Origin: Chloroflexota bacterium
GTDB lineage: Bacteria; Chloroflexota; Dehalococcoidia; Lucifugimonadales; Lucifugimonadaceae
Assembly (NCBI GenBank): GCA_016189845.1
Contig: JACPRT010000105.1
Location: 1-15,799 of the forward strand
Length of the DNA: 15,799 nucleotides
Reading direction: 5' to 3'
The translations under genes were made by a program, and so were the position numbers. Below the pieces are notes generated by a model that was given only the letters and a program-made list of their open reading frames with translations, was not told the origin of the DNA and did no database searches. Positions 7,096 through 15,234 of the stretch are shown here, piece by piece (within the stretch, counting starts at the first letter, position 1; every line of letters starts with the position of its first letter).

Positions 7096-8793
7096 TTGCG
7101 AGCTACGAAGTATTTTGGCAAGACGCTGCGCGACGCTCCCGCCGAGGCGGAAACGGTCAGCCACCGGCTGCTCCTGAGGGCCGGGATGGTGCAGCAACTC
7201 GCGGCGGGCATCTACAGCTACTTGCCCCTGGGTTGGCGCAGCCTGAACAAGATCTCCACGATCATCCGAGAGGAGATGAACCGGGCGGGCGGGCTCGAGG
7301 TCCGCATGCCTGTCACCCAGCCGCGTGAGCTGTGGGAGGAGAGCGGCCGTGCCGACACGTTCGTCCCGCCGCTGGCACAGTTCGAGGACCGCAGGGGCCG
7401 CATGCTCGTGCTGGCGCCGACCCATGAAGAGGCGGTCACCGCCATGGCCCGGGCCAACATACGGAGCTACCGCGACCTCCCGGTGACGCTGTACCAGATA
7501 CAGACAAAGTTCCGCGACGAACCGCGGCCGCGCGCGGGCCTCTTGCGGGTCCGCGAGTTCGAGATGAAGGACGCCTACAGCTTCGACGCCGACGTCGAGG
7601 GGCTCGACACCAGCTTCAATGCGATGGCGGACGCCTACCACCGGATCTTTGGGCGGTGCGGGCTGCAGGTAGTGATGGTCGAGGCCGACAGCGGCCCGAT
7701 CGGGGGAAAGGACTCGAACGAGTTCGTGCTGCTGGCGGAGAGCGGTGAGGACACCATCCTCATCTGCGACAAGTGCGGCTACGCCGCCAACTCCGAGAAG
7801 GCGTCATCACGCAAGGGCCAGTCCCCGGTCGAGGCCCCGCTTCCGGTCGAGACGATCCACACGCCGGGCATCCGGACTATCGACGCCCTCGCGAAGTCGC
7901 TCGGGATTCCCGCTTCCAGGACCATCAAGGCCGTCTTCTACTCGGCCGCCGGCGAGGTCGTGCTGGTCTCCATCCGGGGCGACCTGGAGGTCAACGAGAC
8001 GAAGCTGCGCAACGCCCTTGGCGGCGCCGATGTGCGCCTCGCGACTGCCGACCAGGTCAGGGCCGCGGGCCTTGTGGCCGGGTCGGCCTCAGCAGTCGGC
8101 CTGGACAGGGTGCGGTCGGTCGTCGACGATTCTGTTACGGCCGGCGGCAACTACGTCGCCGGGGCAAACCGGGAGGACCGTCACCTCAGGAACGTCAACT
8201 ACGGGCGGGACTTCAAGGCAGATCTCATGGTCGATCTCGCGCTTGCGAGGGACGGGGACGCGTGCCCGAAGTGCGACGGCACCCTGCGCGCGAAACGTGG
8301 CATCGAGGTGGGCCATATCTTCAAGCTCGGCACTCGCTACGCCGAGAAGATGGGGGCCATGTACCTCGACGCCCAGGGGGTCCCCCACCCCATCGTCATG
8401 GGCTGCTACGGCATCGGGGTGGGCCGGCTTCTGGCGGCCGCCATCGAGGCCAATCACGACGGCAGGGGGATGACCCTGCCGAGGGCGATCGCCCCGTTCG
8501 AGGTGTACCTGGCGTCGCTGGGCGACGATGCCGACGTGGTCAGTGCGGCCGACTCGCTGTACCGGGACCTCGAGGCCGCGAGCGTCGATGTGCTCTACGA
8601 CGACCGCGACGAGCCGCCGGGGGTCAAGTTCAACGATGCGGACCTCATCGGCCCGCCGCTGCGGGTCGTGGTCAGTAAACGCAGCCTGAAGAACGCTCAG
8701 GTCGAGGTGAAATCGCGAAAGGCGGAAAAGCCCGCCTCCCATCCGTTCGGGGACGCGGTCGAGGTCGTCCGGGCCGCCCTCGAGCAGGTCTAG
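7096..8793 (+). CDS. proS: Prolyl-tRNA synthetase, bacterial type with editing domain
   Basis: A 565-residue class II synthetase that charges tRNA-Pro. The N-terminus (KYFGKTLRDAPAEAET, then LLLRAGMVQQLAAGIYSYLPLG) is typical. Motif 2 is RDEPRPRAGLLRVREF at 140-155 and motif 3 is GCYGIGVGR at 436-444. Between them lies the inserted editing domain at about 250-385, with Lys278 at the position of the lysine important for removing mischarged alanine in the E. coli enzyme. CDKCGYAAN (224-232) and CPKCDG (390-395) flank it, a zinc-knuckle-like pair common in this type. The anticodon-binding domain covers about 465-565. The start is TTG at 7096, with a GGCAGAGG stretch ending 6 bases upstream. It ends the first operon: a 180-bp gap follows. 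Confidence 0.97.
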   Translation: MRATKYFGKTLRDAPAEAETVSHRLLLRAGMVQQLAAGIYSYLPLGWRSLNKISTIIREEMNRAGGLEVRMPVTQPRELWEESGRADTFVPPLAQFEDRRGRMLVLAPTHEEAVTAMARANIRSYRDLPVTLYQIQTKFRDEPRPRAGLLRVREFEMKDAYSFDADVEGLDTSFNAMADAYHRIFGRCGLQVVMVEADSGPIGGKDSNEFVLLAESGEDTILICDKCGYAANSEKASSRKGQSPVEAPLPVETIHTPGIRTIDALAKSLGIPASRTIKAVFYSAAGEVVLVSIRGDLEVNETKLRNALGGADVRLATADQVRAAGLVAGSASAVGLDRVRSVVDDSVTAGGNYVAGANREDRHLRNVNYGRDFKADLMVDLALARDGDACPKCDGTLRAKRGIEVGHIFKLGTRYAEKMGAMYLDAQGVPHPIVMGCYGIGVGRLLAAAIEANHDGRGMTLPRAIAPFEVYLASLGDDADVVSAADSLYRDLEAASVDVLYDDRDEPPGVKFNDADLIGPPLRVVVSKRSLKNAQVEVKSRKAEKPASHPFGDAVEVVRAALEQV

Positions 8794-8805
8794 CTCAGCT
8801 TCAGT

Positions 8806-8824
8806 CTCCCGATCGTATCGGGAG
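8806..8824 (+). terminator. Hairpin after proS, possible weak terminator
   Basis: CTCCCGAT at 8806-8813 pairs perfectly with ATCGGGAG at 8817-8824 across a three-base loop, starting 12 bases after the proS stop. There is no T-run after the stem, so it is not a textbook intrinsic terminator. It could be a processing or 3'-end protecting stem, or a factor-dependent end of the proS operon. Confidence 0.45.
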
Positions 8825-8847
8825 GCAGTTCGGCGCGCTGGTTTCAA

Positions 8848-8876
8848 TTGCGCCTCCTGTGCCCCGCTGGTATACT
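8848..8876 (+). promoter_or_regulatory. Sigma-70-type promoter of the nusA operon
   Basis: TTGCGC at 8848-8853 and TATACT at 8871-8876 are separated by exactly 17 bases. TG at 8868-8869 forms an extended -10 (TGGTATACT). This is the best promoter match I find in the window and lies in its largest intergenic gap, 97 bases before the nusA start. Transcription would begin near 8882-8884, giving a leader of about 90 bases. Confidence 0.72.
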
Positions 8877-8905
8877 GGCGCAGGTTTAGTCGAAATATGC
8901 AATTT

Positions 8906-8938
8906 GAGAAGTGGGTCCGGCCCACTTCTTTGTTCTTT
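8906..8938 (+). terminator. Intrinsic-terminator-like hairpin in the nusA leader (putative attenuator)
   Basis: AGAAGTGGG at 8907-8915 pairs perfectly with CCCACTTCT at 8921-8929 around the loop TCCGG, with one more G-T pair outside, followed by a T-rich tail to 8938 (TTTGTTCTTT). It lies between the promoter at 8848-8876 and the nusA start at 8974, so read-through is needed to express the operon. From memory, similar hairpins precede rimP-nusA operons in other bacteria, and NusA-dependent attenuation of its own operon has been described in Bacillus subtilis. Regulation here is an inference. Confidence 0.72.
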
Positions 8939-8958
8939 ACGGGGTTTTGTATCCCGCT

Positions 8959-8963
8959 GGAGG
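8959..8963 (+). promoter_or_regulatory. Ribosome binding site of nusA
   Basis: GGAGG at 8959-8963, continued by a G/A-rich run to 8969, precedes the ATG at 8974 by 10 bases. It is one of the strongest Shine-Dalgarno sequences in the window. It fixes the nusA start at 8974 rather than at the in-frame GTG at 8911, which lies inside the leader hairpin. Confidence 0.8.
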
Positions 8964-8973
8964 GGAAGGCGCG

Positions 8974-10557
8974 ATGAAGAGTGACCTGCTTCTCGCGGTT
9001 ACCCAACTGGCCGCCGAACGCAATCTACCGCCGCACGTTGTGATCGGCGCGGTCCGTGATGCGCTGGTCATGGCCTACAAGCGTGACCGCGTGGCCGAAG
9101 GACAGGACATCGTAGTCGACCTCGACCCCGAGACTGGCGACGTGACGGTCCGCCGTGTCAAGAACGTTGTCGAGGCCGTAGAAGACCCCGCTTCCCAGGT
9201 CACGGTCGATGAGGCCCGCAAGGCAAAGCGGGACGCCAAGCTCGGCGACCAGATCACGATCGGGTATATCGAACAGAACCCCGGCAGAATCGCAGCGCAG
9301 ACCGCCAAACAGCTGGTCATGCAGCGCCTGCGCGACGCCGAACGGGAACTCGTCTACGACGAATATGCTGGCAAAGCCGGCGAAGTGATCACCGCCGTCA
9401 TCCAGAGGGTGGACTCGCGCTTCGTGACGATTGACCTCGGGCGTGCCGAGGCGATCATGCCTCCGAGCGAGCAGGTGCCGTCGGAGCGCTATCGCTCTGG
9501 CCAGCGCGTAAAGGTCTACATCGTCGAGGTACGCCGCTCTGTCCGGGGCCCGGAGATCATCGCGTCCCGCACCCACACCGAGCTGATCCGTCGCATGTTC
9601 GAGACCGAGGTCCCTGAGATCTTCAATGGCGTGGTGGAGATCAAGGCGATCGCCCGCGAGCCCGGTGCCAGGTCCAAGGTCGCGGTTGCATCGAACCAGG
9701 ACGGCGTCGACCCCGTCGGGGCGTGCGTTGGCCTGCGCGGGATCCGCATCCAGAACGTCGTCAACGAACTGATGGGCGAGAAGATCGACGTCATCGAGTG
9801 GAGCAACGACCCCGCGACTTTCATCGCCAACTCTCTTAGCCCGGCCCAGGTCGATGGGGTGCGGTTGAACGAAGCCGACAGGTCGGCGACCGTGATCGTG
9901 CCCGACCGCCAGCTGTCGCTGGCGATCGGCCGCGAGGGCCAGAACGCCCGCCTGGCTGCTAAGCTGTCGGGCTGGCGCATCGACATCAAGAGCGCGGCCG
10001 ACGCTGGCGCGGCGCCCGCGCCCAGGCCGGCTGTCCAGCCGGCCGCCGAGGCTGCGGCGGTCGCCGCGCCGGTGCCGGCGCACGCGGCGCCAGTGGCGGA
10101 CCCCCTGCGGGTCGTTGCGCCGGTCGCGCAGCCGACCGCCCCGCAACCCGTTGCTGAGAAGCCCGCGGCGGCAGCGCCAGCGGGCAGGCCAGGCCTTTCC
10201 GCCGAGGAAGAGCTGGCCCTCGTCTCGCTCGAAGAAGAGCTCAAGGCGCTCGAGGCCCAGGAGGCCGCCGAGCGTGAGCGCCGCGAGGAGGACCGTGCCA
10301 AGGAAGGCGCAGGAGAGCCGGAAGTCAGCTCGGACGACATCTGGCAGGTGCCGGCACTGGCACCCGCCGAGGCGGCGGGCCAGATCCGGTTCGCCGAGGA
10401 CATCCTCGACTATCGTGACATGTCCGGGGGCAAGCGCGGCCGCAAGCGCGGCGGCGGTGACAACATGAGTGCCAAGGCGCGGCGCGCTCAGGCGCGCCGC
10501 GCCGGGAGTGGCACGCCGCCACCACCACCGTCCAAAGGTGGCGGGCCGCGGGGCTAG
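8974..10557 (+). CDS. nusA: Transcription termination/antitermination factor NusA
   Basis: A 527-residue RNA-polymerase-binding factor that controls pausing, termination and antitermination. The core of about 345 residues is complete: N-terminal domain ([20 protein letters not shown]), S1 domain starting about residue 130 ([22 protein letters not shown]), then KH1 ([22 protein letters not shown]) and KH2 ([26 protein letters not shown]). Beyond it is an unusually long low-complexity tail of about 180 residues: an Ala/Pro/Val-rich linker, a Glu-rich probable coiled coil ([19 protein letters not shown]), a short hydrophobic patch ([19 protein letters not shown]), and a very basic end with [19 protein letters not shown] and five prolines. 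The promoter, leader hairpin and strong ribosome site upstream mark it as the first gene of the operon; rimP, which usually precedes it, is absent. ylxR starts 5 bp downstream. Confidence 0.96.
   Translation: MKSDLLLAVTQLAAERNLPPHVVIGAVRDALVMAYKRDRVAEGQDIVVDLDPETGDVTVRRVKNVVEAVEDPASQVTVDEARKAKRDAKLGDQITIGYIEQNPGRIAAQTAKQLVMQRLRDAERELVYDEYAGKAGEVITAVIQRVDSRFVTIDLGRAEAIMPPSEQVPSERYRSGQRVKVYIVEVRRSVRGPEIIASRTHTELIRRMFETEVPEIFNGVVEIKAIAREPGARSKVAVASNQDGVDPVGACVGLRGIRIQNVVNELMGEKIDVIEWSNDPATFIANSLSPAQVDGVRLNEADRSATVIVPDRQLSLAIGREGQNARLAAKLSGWRIDIKSAADAGAAPAPRPAVQPAAEAAAVAAPVPAHAAPVADPLRVVAPVAQPTAPQPVAEKPAAAAPAGRPGLSAEEELALVSLEEELKALEAQEAAERERREEDRAKEGAGEPEVSSDDIWQVPALAPAEAAGQIRFAEDILDYRDMSGGKRGRKRGGGDNMSAKARRAQARRAGSGTPPPPPSKGGGPRG
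10476..10503 (+). repeat. 12-bp perfect GC hairpin near the 3' end of nusA
   Basis: Bases 10476-10487 are the exact reverse complement of 10492-10503, with the loop TCAG; every pair is G-C. It encodes the palindromic peptide [10 protein letters not shown] in the basic tail of NusA. No T-run follows. It is the first of three closely spaced inverted repeats before ylxR. Confidence 0.65.
10516..10544 (+). repeat. 8-bp inverted repeat at the end of nusA
   Basis: CCGCCACC at 10516-10523 pairs with GGTGGCGG at 10537-10544 across a 13-base loop. It encodes the polyproline and glycine-rich end of NusA. Second element of the hairpin cluster at the nusA-ylxR junction. Confidence 0.5.
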
Positions 10558-10574
10558 CCCCGATGGCCGGGGCT
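10550..10574 (+). promoter_or_regulatory. Overlapping inverted repeats at the nusA stop and ylxR start
   Basis: GGGGCTAGCCCC (10550-10561) is a perfect palindrome containing the nusA stop TAG. Its right half can instead pair downstream: AGCCCC (10556-10561) with GGGGCT (10569-10574), placing the ylxR ATG (10563-10565) in the 7-base loop. This arrangement could hide the ylxR start unless ribosomes finishing nusA open it, which would couple the two genes. This is inference from pairing only. Confidence 0.45.
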
Positions 10575-10883
10575 GTCGACAGCAAGCCAAAGCGGCAGGC
10601 GCTCAGGCCGAAGCACGTCCCGTTACGGACCTGCGTGGCCTGCCGTACCAAAGGGCCGAAGGCGGACTTCGCGAGGGTAGTCCGCACGCCCGAGGGCGAG
10701 GTGGTTGTGGAACCGGCCCGCCAAGTGCCGGGACGCGGGGCGTATATCTGCAAGCGCATCGCTTGCTGGGAGACAGCGATCGACAAGGGGCGATTGGTCC
10801 ACACCCTGAAAGGGCCGATTCCTCCAGCGGCCGGGGCGGCGTTGCTCGCGGAGGCGCGTGAGAGGTACGGGAAACAGGAATAG
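10563..10883 (+). CDS. ylxR: YlxR family (DUF448) RNA-binding protein
   Basis: A 106-residue basic protein of the YlxR family, found between nusA and infB in many bacteria. The family pattern is present: VPLRTCVACRTKGPKADFARVV (two cysteines in CVAC, residues 22-25), then GEVVVEPARQVPGRGAYIC, a further cysteine in KRIACW, and the C-terminal helix. In Bacillus the homologue (also called RnpM) has been reported to bind RNase P RNA and modulate its activity. The ATG at 10563 follows the nusA stop by 5 bp with no Shine-Dalgarno sequence, so translation is probably coupled to nusA. In Bacillus a second small gene, ylxQ, lies between ylxR and infB; none is present here. Confidence 0.9.
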   Translation: MAGAVDSKPKRQALRPKHVPLRTCVACRTKGPKADFARVVRTPEGEVVVEPARQVPGRGAYICKRIACWETAIDKGRLVHTLKGPIPPAAGAALLAEARERYGKQE

Positions 10884-10941
10884 CGGCGGCGGCATCTCGG
10901 AAACGTGTGGCCTGTCTGCCAGGAACCAGAACGGGGCGATC

Positions 10942-12840
<1,899 letters not shown>

Positions 12841-12866
12841 CGCGGCGTTTGCTCGTGGCGTTTCGC

Positions 12867-13343
12867 TTACGTGCCGGCGTCGCGCAGGGTGCGGTTCAGG
12901 TTGGCCATCTCGACCGCGGCGCTCGCGAACTCGCCGCCAAGGTTGAGCCCGGCGGGGTCCGCCCGCTTGATCGCCTGGTCGGTCGTAAAAGTCGTCAGGA
13001 CACCGAAGATCACGGGCTTGCCCGTTTCGACCGCGACACGAGCGATTCCCTCGGCGGCGCCCGATGCGACGTATTCGAAATGCGCCGTCTCGCCCTTGAT
13101 GACGCAGCCCAGGCAGATCACGGCGTCGAAGCCGTCCGCCCTCGCCAGGTTCGCTGCCAGGCCCGGGAGCTCGAACGACCCCGGCACCCAGGCGACGGTC
13201 ACGTTGGAATCGGCGACGCCGTGCTTCTTCAGGCCTGTCAGCACACCGTCGAGCAACCGGCGCGTCACGTACTCGTTGAAGCGCGCGACCGCAACCGCGA
13301 TCCTCAGGCCCCGGCCGTCGTGGTGCCCTTCGAGTTCTCTCAA
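12867..13343 (-). CDS. ribH: 6,7-dimethyl-8-ribityllumazine synthase
   Basis: A 158-residue protein of the lumazine synthase family, which condenses the pyrimidine product of RibD with dihydroxybutanone phosphate and usually forms large capsid-like shells. Conserved segments are LEGHHDGRGLRIAVAVARFNE, WVPGSFELP (53-61), CLGCVIKGETAHFEYV with His88, and FGVLTTFTTDQAIKRA. The GNKG-type motif near the C-terminus reads LNLGGEFASAAVEMANL, with Leu where Lys is usual. The start is TTG at 13343, overlapping the ribBA stop as TTGA. This gives the expected N-terminus (MRELEGHHDG), and the frame upstream of it is only a shadow of ribBA. It is the last gene of the rib operon. Confidence 0.94.
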   Translation of the reverse strand: MRELEGHHDGRGLRIAVAVARFNEYVTRRLLDGVLTGLKKHGVADSNVTVAWVPGSFELPGLAANLARADGFDAVICLGCVIKGETAHFEYVASGAAEGIARVAVETGKPVIFGVLTTFTTDQAIKRADPAGLNLGGEFASAAVEMANLNRTLRDAGT

Positions 13344-14548
13344 GAGCCGGCGATGTCCAGGATGTGGCCCATCTTCGAGCGCTTGGTGTCGAGATAGCGC
13401 TCGGTCTCGGGGCGCGGCTCGGCGATGATGGGCACCCTTTCGACCATCTCCAGGCCATAGCCTTCCAGGCCGACGATCTTCTTCGGGTTGTTCGTGAGGA
13501 ACTTGAACTTGCGGACCCCGAGGTCGACGAGGATCTGCGCCCCGATGCCGTAGTGCCGGAGGTCCATCGGGAAGCCGAGCTTCTCGTTGGCTTCCACGGT
13601 GTCGAGTCCCTGGTCCTGGAGTGCGTACGCCTTCAGCTTGTTGACCAGGCCGATCCCCCGGCCTTCCTGGCGCATGTACAGGAACACGCCGGCGCCCGCC
13701 CGGGCGATCTGCTCCAGCGCCAGCTCCATCTGGTCCCTGCATTCGCAGCGAAGGCTGCCAAAGACGTCGCCGGTCAGGCATTCGCTGTGCACTCGCACGA
13801 GCGCCGGCTCGGTCGGCGAAAGCTCGCCCATGATGAGCGCGACATGCTCTTCGGGATCGACGACGCTCCGGTACGCGATCACCTTGAAGGTGCCCAGGCG
13901 AGTCGGCAGATTCGTTTCTGCGACGCGCTGCACGAGCTTCTCGTGCCGGAACCGGTAGTCGATCATGTCGGCGACCGTCACGATGCCGATTTCGTGGCGC
14001 TCGGCGAATTGCTCCAGCTGCGGCCGGCGCGCCATCGTGCCGTCCTCGTTCATGATTTCGCAGATGACCGCCGCCGGGTAGCGCCCCGCCATGCGGGCGA
14101 GGTCGAGCGAGGCCTCGGTCTGCCCTGCCCGGACCAGGACGCCGCCGGGCGTGTAGCGGAGAGGGAATACATGCCCGGGCTTCGCAAAGTCGCCGGGGCG
14201 GGCATCCTCTCGGATCAGCTCGCGAATCGTGGTCGCCCGGTCGTAAGCGGATATGCCGGTCGTCGTTCCCCTCAAAGCGTCGACCGACACGGTGAATGCA
14301 GTGCGATGCCGCGCGGTGTTGGCGTCGACCATCGGCGGGAGCTGCAGCTCGTCGAGACGCCTGCCCTCCAGGGAGACGCAGATGAGCCCGCGTGCGTGGG
14401 TAGCCATGAGGTTGATGGCCTCAGGGCTGACGGCGTCGGCCGCCATCGCGAGGTCGCCCTCGTTCTCGCGGTCTTCATCGTCGACGATGATGACCATGCC
14501 GCCCCGTTTGAATGCGCGGATTGCCTGCTCGACCGATTCAGCGCCCAT
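13340..14548 (-). CDS. ribBA: Bifunctional DHBP synthase / GTP cyclohydrolase II
   Basis: A 402-residue fusion of the two enzymes that start riboflavin synthesis. Residues 1-205 are the RibB half, making dihydroxybutanone phosphate from ribulose 5-phosphate: VDDEDRENEGDL (22-33), HRTAFTVSVDA, GHVFPLRYTPGGVL, CEIMNEDGTMAR. Residues 206-402 are the RibA half, opening GTP: zinc cysteines 257, 268 and 270 in SECLTGDVFGSLRCECRD, then MRQEGRGIGLVNK and RHYGIGAQIL. In RibB the GHTEA motif reads GQTEA (Gln143), replacing the His that binds the metal in the E. coli enzyme. ATG at 14548 lies 5 bp after the ribE stop, with CCGAGG about 9 bases upstream. Whether the RibB half is fully active is uncertain; no other RibB is visible in this operon. 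Confidence 0.95.
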   Translation of the reverse strand: MGAESVEQAIRAFKRGGMVIIVDDEDRENEGDLAMAADAVSPEAINLMATHARGLICVSLEGRRLDELQLPPMVDANTARHRTAFTVSVDALRGTTTGISAYDRATTIRELIREDARPGDFAKPGHVFPLRYTPGGVLVRAGQTEASLDLARMAGRYPAAVICEIMNEDGTMARRPQLEQFAERHEIGIVTVADMIDYRFRHEKLVQRVAETNLPTRLGTFKVIAYRSVVDPEEHVALIMGELSPTEPALVRVHSECLTGDVFGSLRCECRDQMELALEQIARAGAGVFLYMRQEGRGIGLVNKLKAYALQDQGLDTVEANEKLGFPMDLRHYGIGAQILVDLGVRKFKFLTNNPKKIVGLEGYGLEMVERVPIIAEPRPETERYLDTKRSKMGHILDIAGS

Positions 14549-14553
14549 ATCGA

Positions 14554-15180
14554 TCAGCCTCGGCCGGACTTGCGCCTGCTGGCACGGCGTATCGACCGGC
14601 CCAGATGGGCCTCCACCAGCTGCTCGACGTATTTTGCGGTCATGTCGACTTCGACGTTCACCGTGTCGCCTGCCTTCCGCTCGCCAAAAGTCGTGATCTC
14701 CCTGGTGTGCGGGATGAGGGCGATCGAAAAGCCAGCCTTCGTACGCCCAGCGACCGTCAGGCTCACGCCGTCGAGAGCTACGAAGCCTTTCTCGACCACG
14801 TATTTCATTATAGGAGCGGGGGCCTTGAAGCCGATTCGCAACGAGTTTCCGTCGGCATCGATGGAGGCGATCGTAGCGAGGCCGTCGACGTGGCCCTGCA
14901 CGAGGTGGCCGCCGATGCGCCCGCCCAGCGGCAGCGATCGCTCCAGGTTCACATGCGCTCCGGGTTTCAACCGGCCAAGATTCGTGCGAGACAGGGTCTC
15001 GGGCACCACATCGACCGCGAAGCCGCCTTCATAGCGGGCGACAACGGTCAGGCACACTCCGGCGACCGCGATGCTCTCGGAGACCTGGAGGTCCTCCAGG
15101 GCCTTGCGCGCCTTTATCTCCAGCCGCGCATCGTTGAACCGTGCGACGGCGCCCATTTCTTCGACTATGCCGCTGAACAC
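14554..15180 (-). CDS. ribE: Riboflavin synthase, alpha type
   Basis: A 208-residue protein that dismutates two lumazine molecules into riboflavin and the RibD product. It has the tandem lumazine-binding repeat: the first domain starts MFSGIVEEMG and has VAGVCLTVVARY, and the second starts near residue 97 with LVQGHVDGLATI and has VALDGVSLTVAGR followed by IPHTREITTFG. The end is rich in Arg and Lys (RRASRRKSGRG). The start is GTG at 15180, required to give the invariant MFSGIVEE; AGGA lies 5 bases upstream. The gene sits between ribD and ribBA, the standard ribD-ribE-ribBA-ribH order. The gene is called ribC in E. coli and ribE in Bacillus. Confidence 0.96.
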   Translation of the reverse strand: MFSGIVEEMGAVARFNDARLEIKARKALEDLQVSESIAVAGVCLTVVARYEGGFAVDVVPETLSRTNLGRLKPGAHVNLERSLPLGGRIGGHLVQGHVDGLATIASIDADGNSLRIGFKAPAPIMKYVVEKGFVALDGVSLTVAGRTKAGFSIALIPHTREITTFGERKAGDTVNVEVDMTAKYVEQLVEAHLGRSIRRASRRKSGRG

Positions 15181-15198
15181 GCCTGTCCTGCTCCGAGA

Positions 15199-15234
15199 TC
15201 CGCTCTACGACTTTCCGCTCTACGACTTTCCGCT
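15199..15234 (-). repeat. 15-bp tandem repeat over the ribD stop codon
   Basis: On the minus strand the unit AGCGGAAAGTCGTAG occurs at 15234-15220 and again at 15219-15205, followed by a partial third copy (AGCGGA, 15204-15199). The first unit encodes Ser-Gly-Lys-Ser and the ribD stop. The second repeats the same codons and stop in frame, so the stop codon is duplicated. It occupies much of the 39-bp gap between ribD and ribE. Confidence 0.9.

Larger units (their letters stand above)
8897..8977 (+). other. Possible 26-codon leader ORF overlapping nusA
   Basis: An ATG at 8897 opens a 26-codon frame beginning MQFEKWVRPTSLF and ending with a TGA that overlaps the nusA start as ATGA (8974-8977). 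It spans the leader hairpin at 8906-8938. No Shine-Dalgarno sequence precedes it, and the ATG lies only about 14 bases after the predicted transcription start. It may be a chance frame; the exact overlap with nusA is what makes it worth recording. I recognise no family. Confidence 0.25.

Noticed and set aside
8911..8973. GTG at 8911 as an alternative nusA start
   Set aside because: It lies in the leader hairpin with no ribosome site. The ATG at 8974 has GGAGG at suitable spacing and gives the normal MKSDLL N-terminus.
9025..10590. A 521-codon minus-strand frame opposite nusA
   Set aside because: Antisense shadow of nusA with no recognisable domain and a composition set by the third codon positions of nusA.
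10858..10941. GTG at 10858 as an alternative infB start
   Set aside because: It overlaps ylxR and adds 28 residues without IF2 similarity. The ATG at 10942 starts a typical basic N-terminus, though this is not proven.
15181..15219. FMN riboswitch or a separate promoter before ribE
   Set aside because: The gap is only 39 bp and is largely the 15-bp tandem repeat. An FMN riboswitch would be expected upstream of ribD, outside the window.
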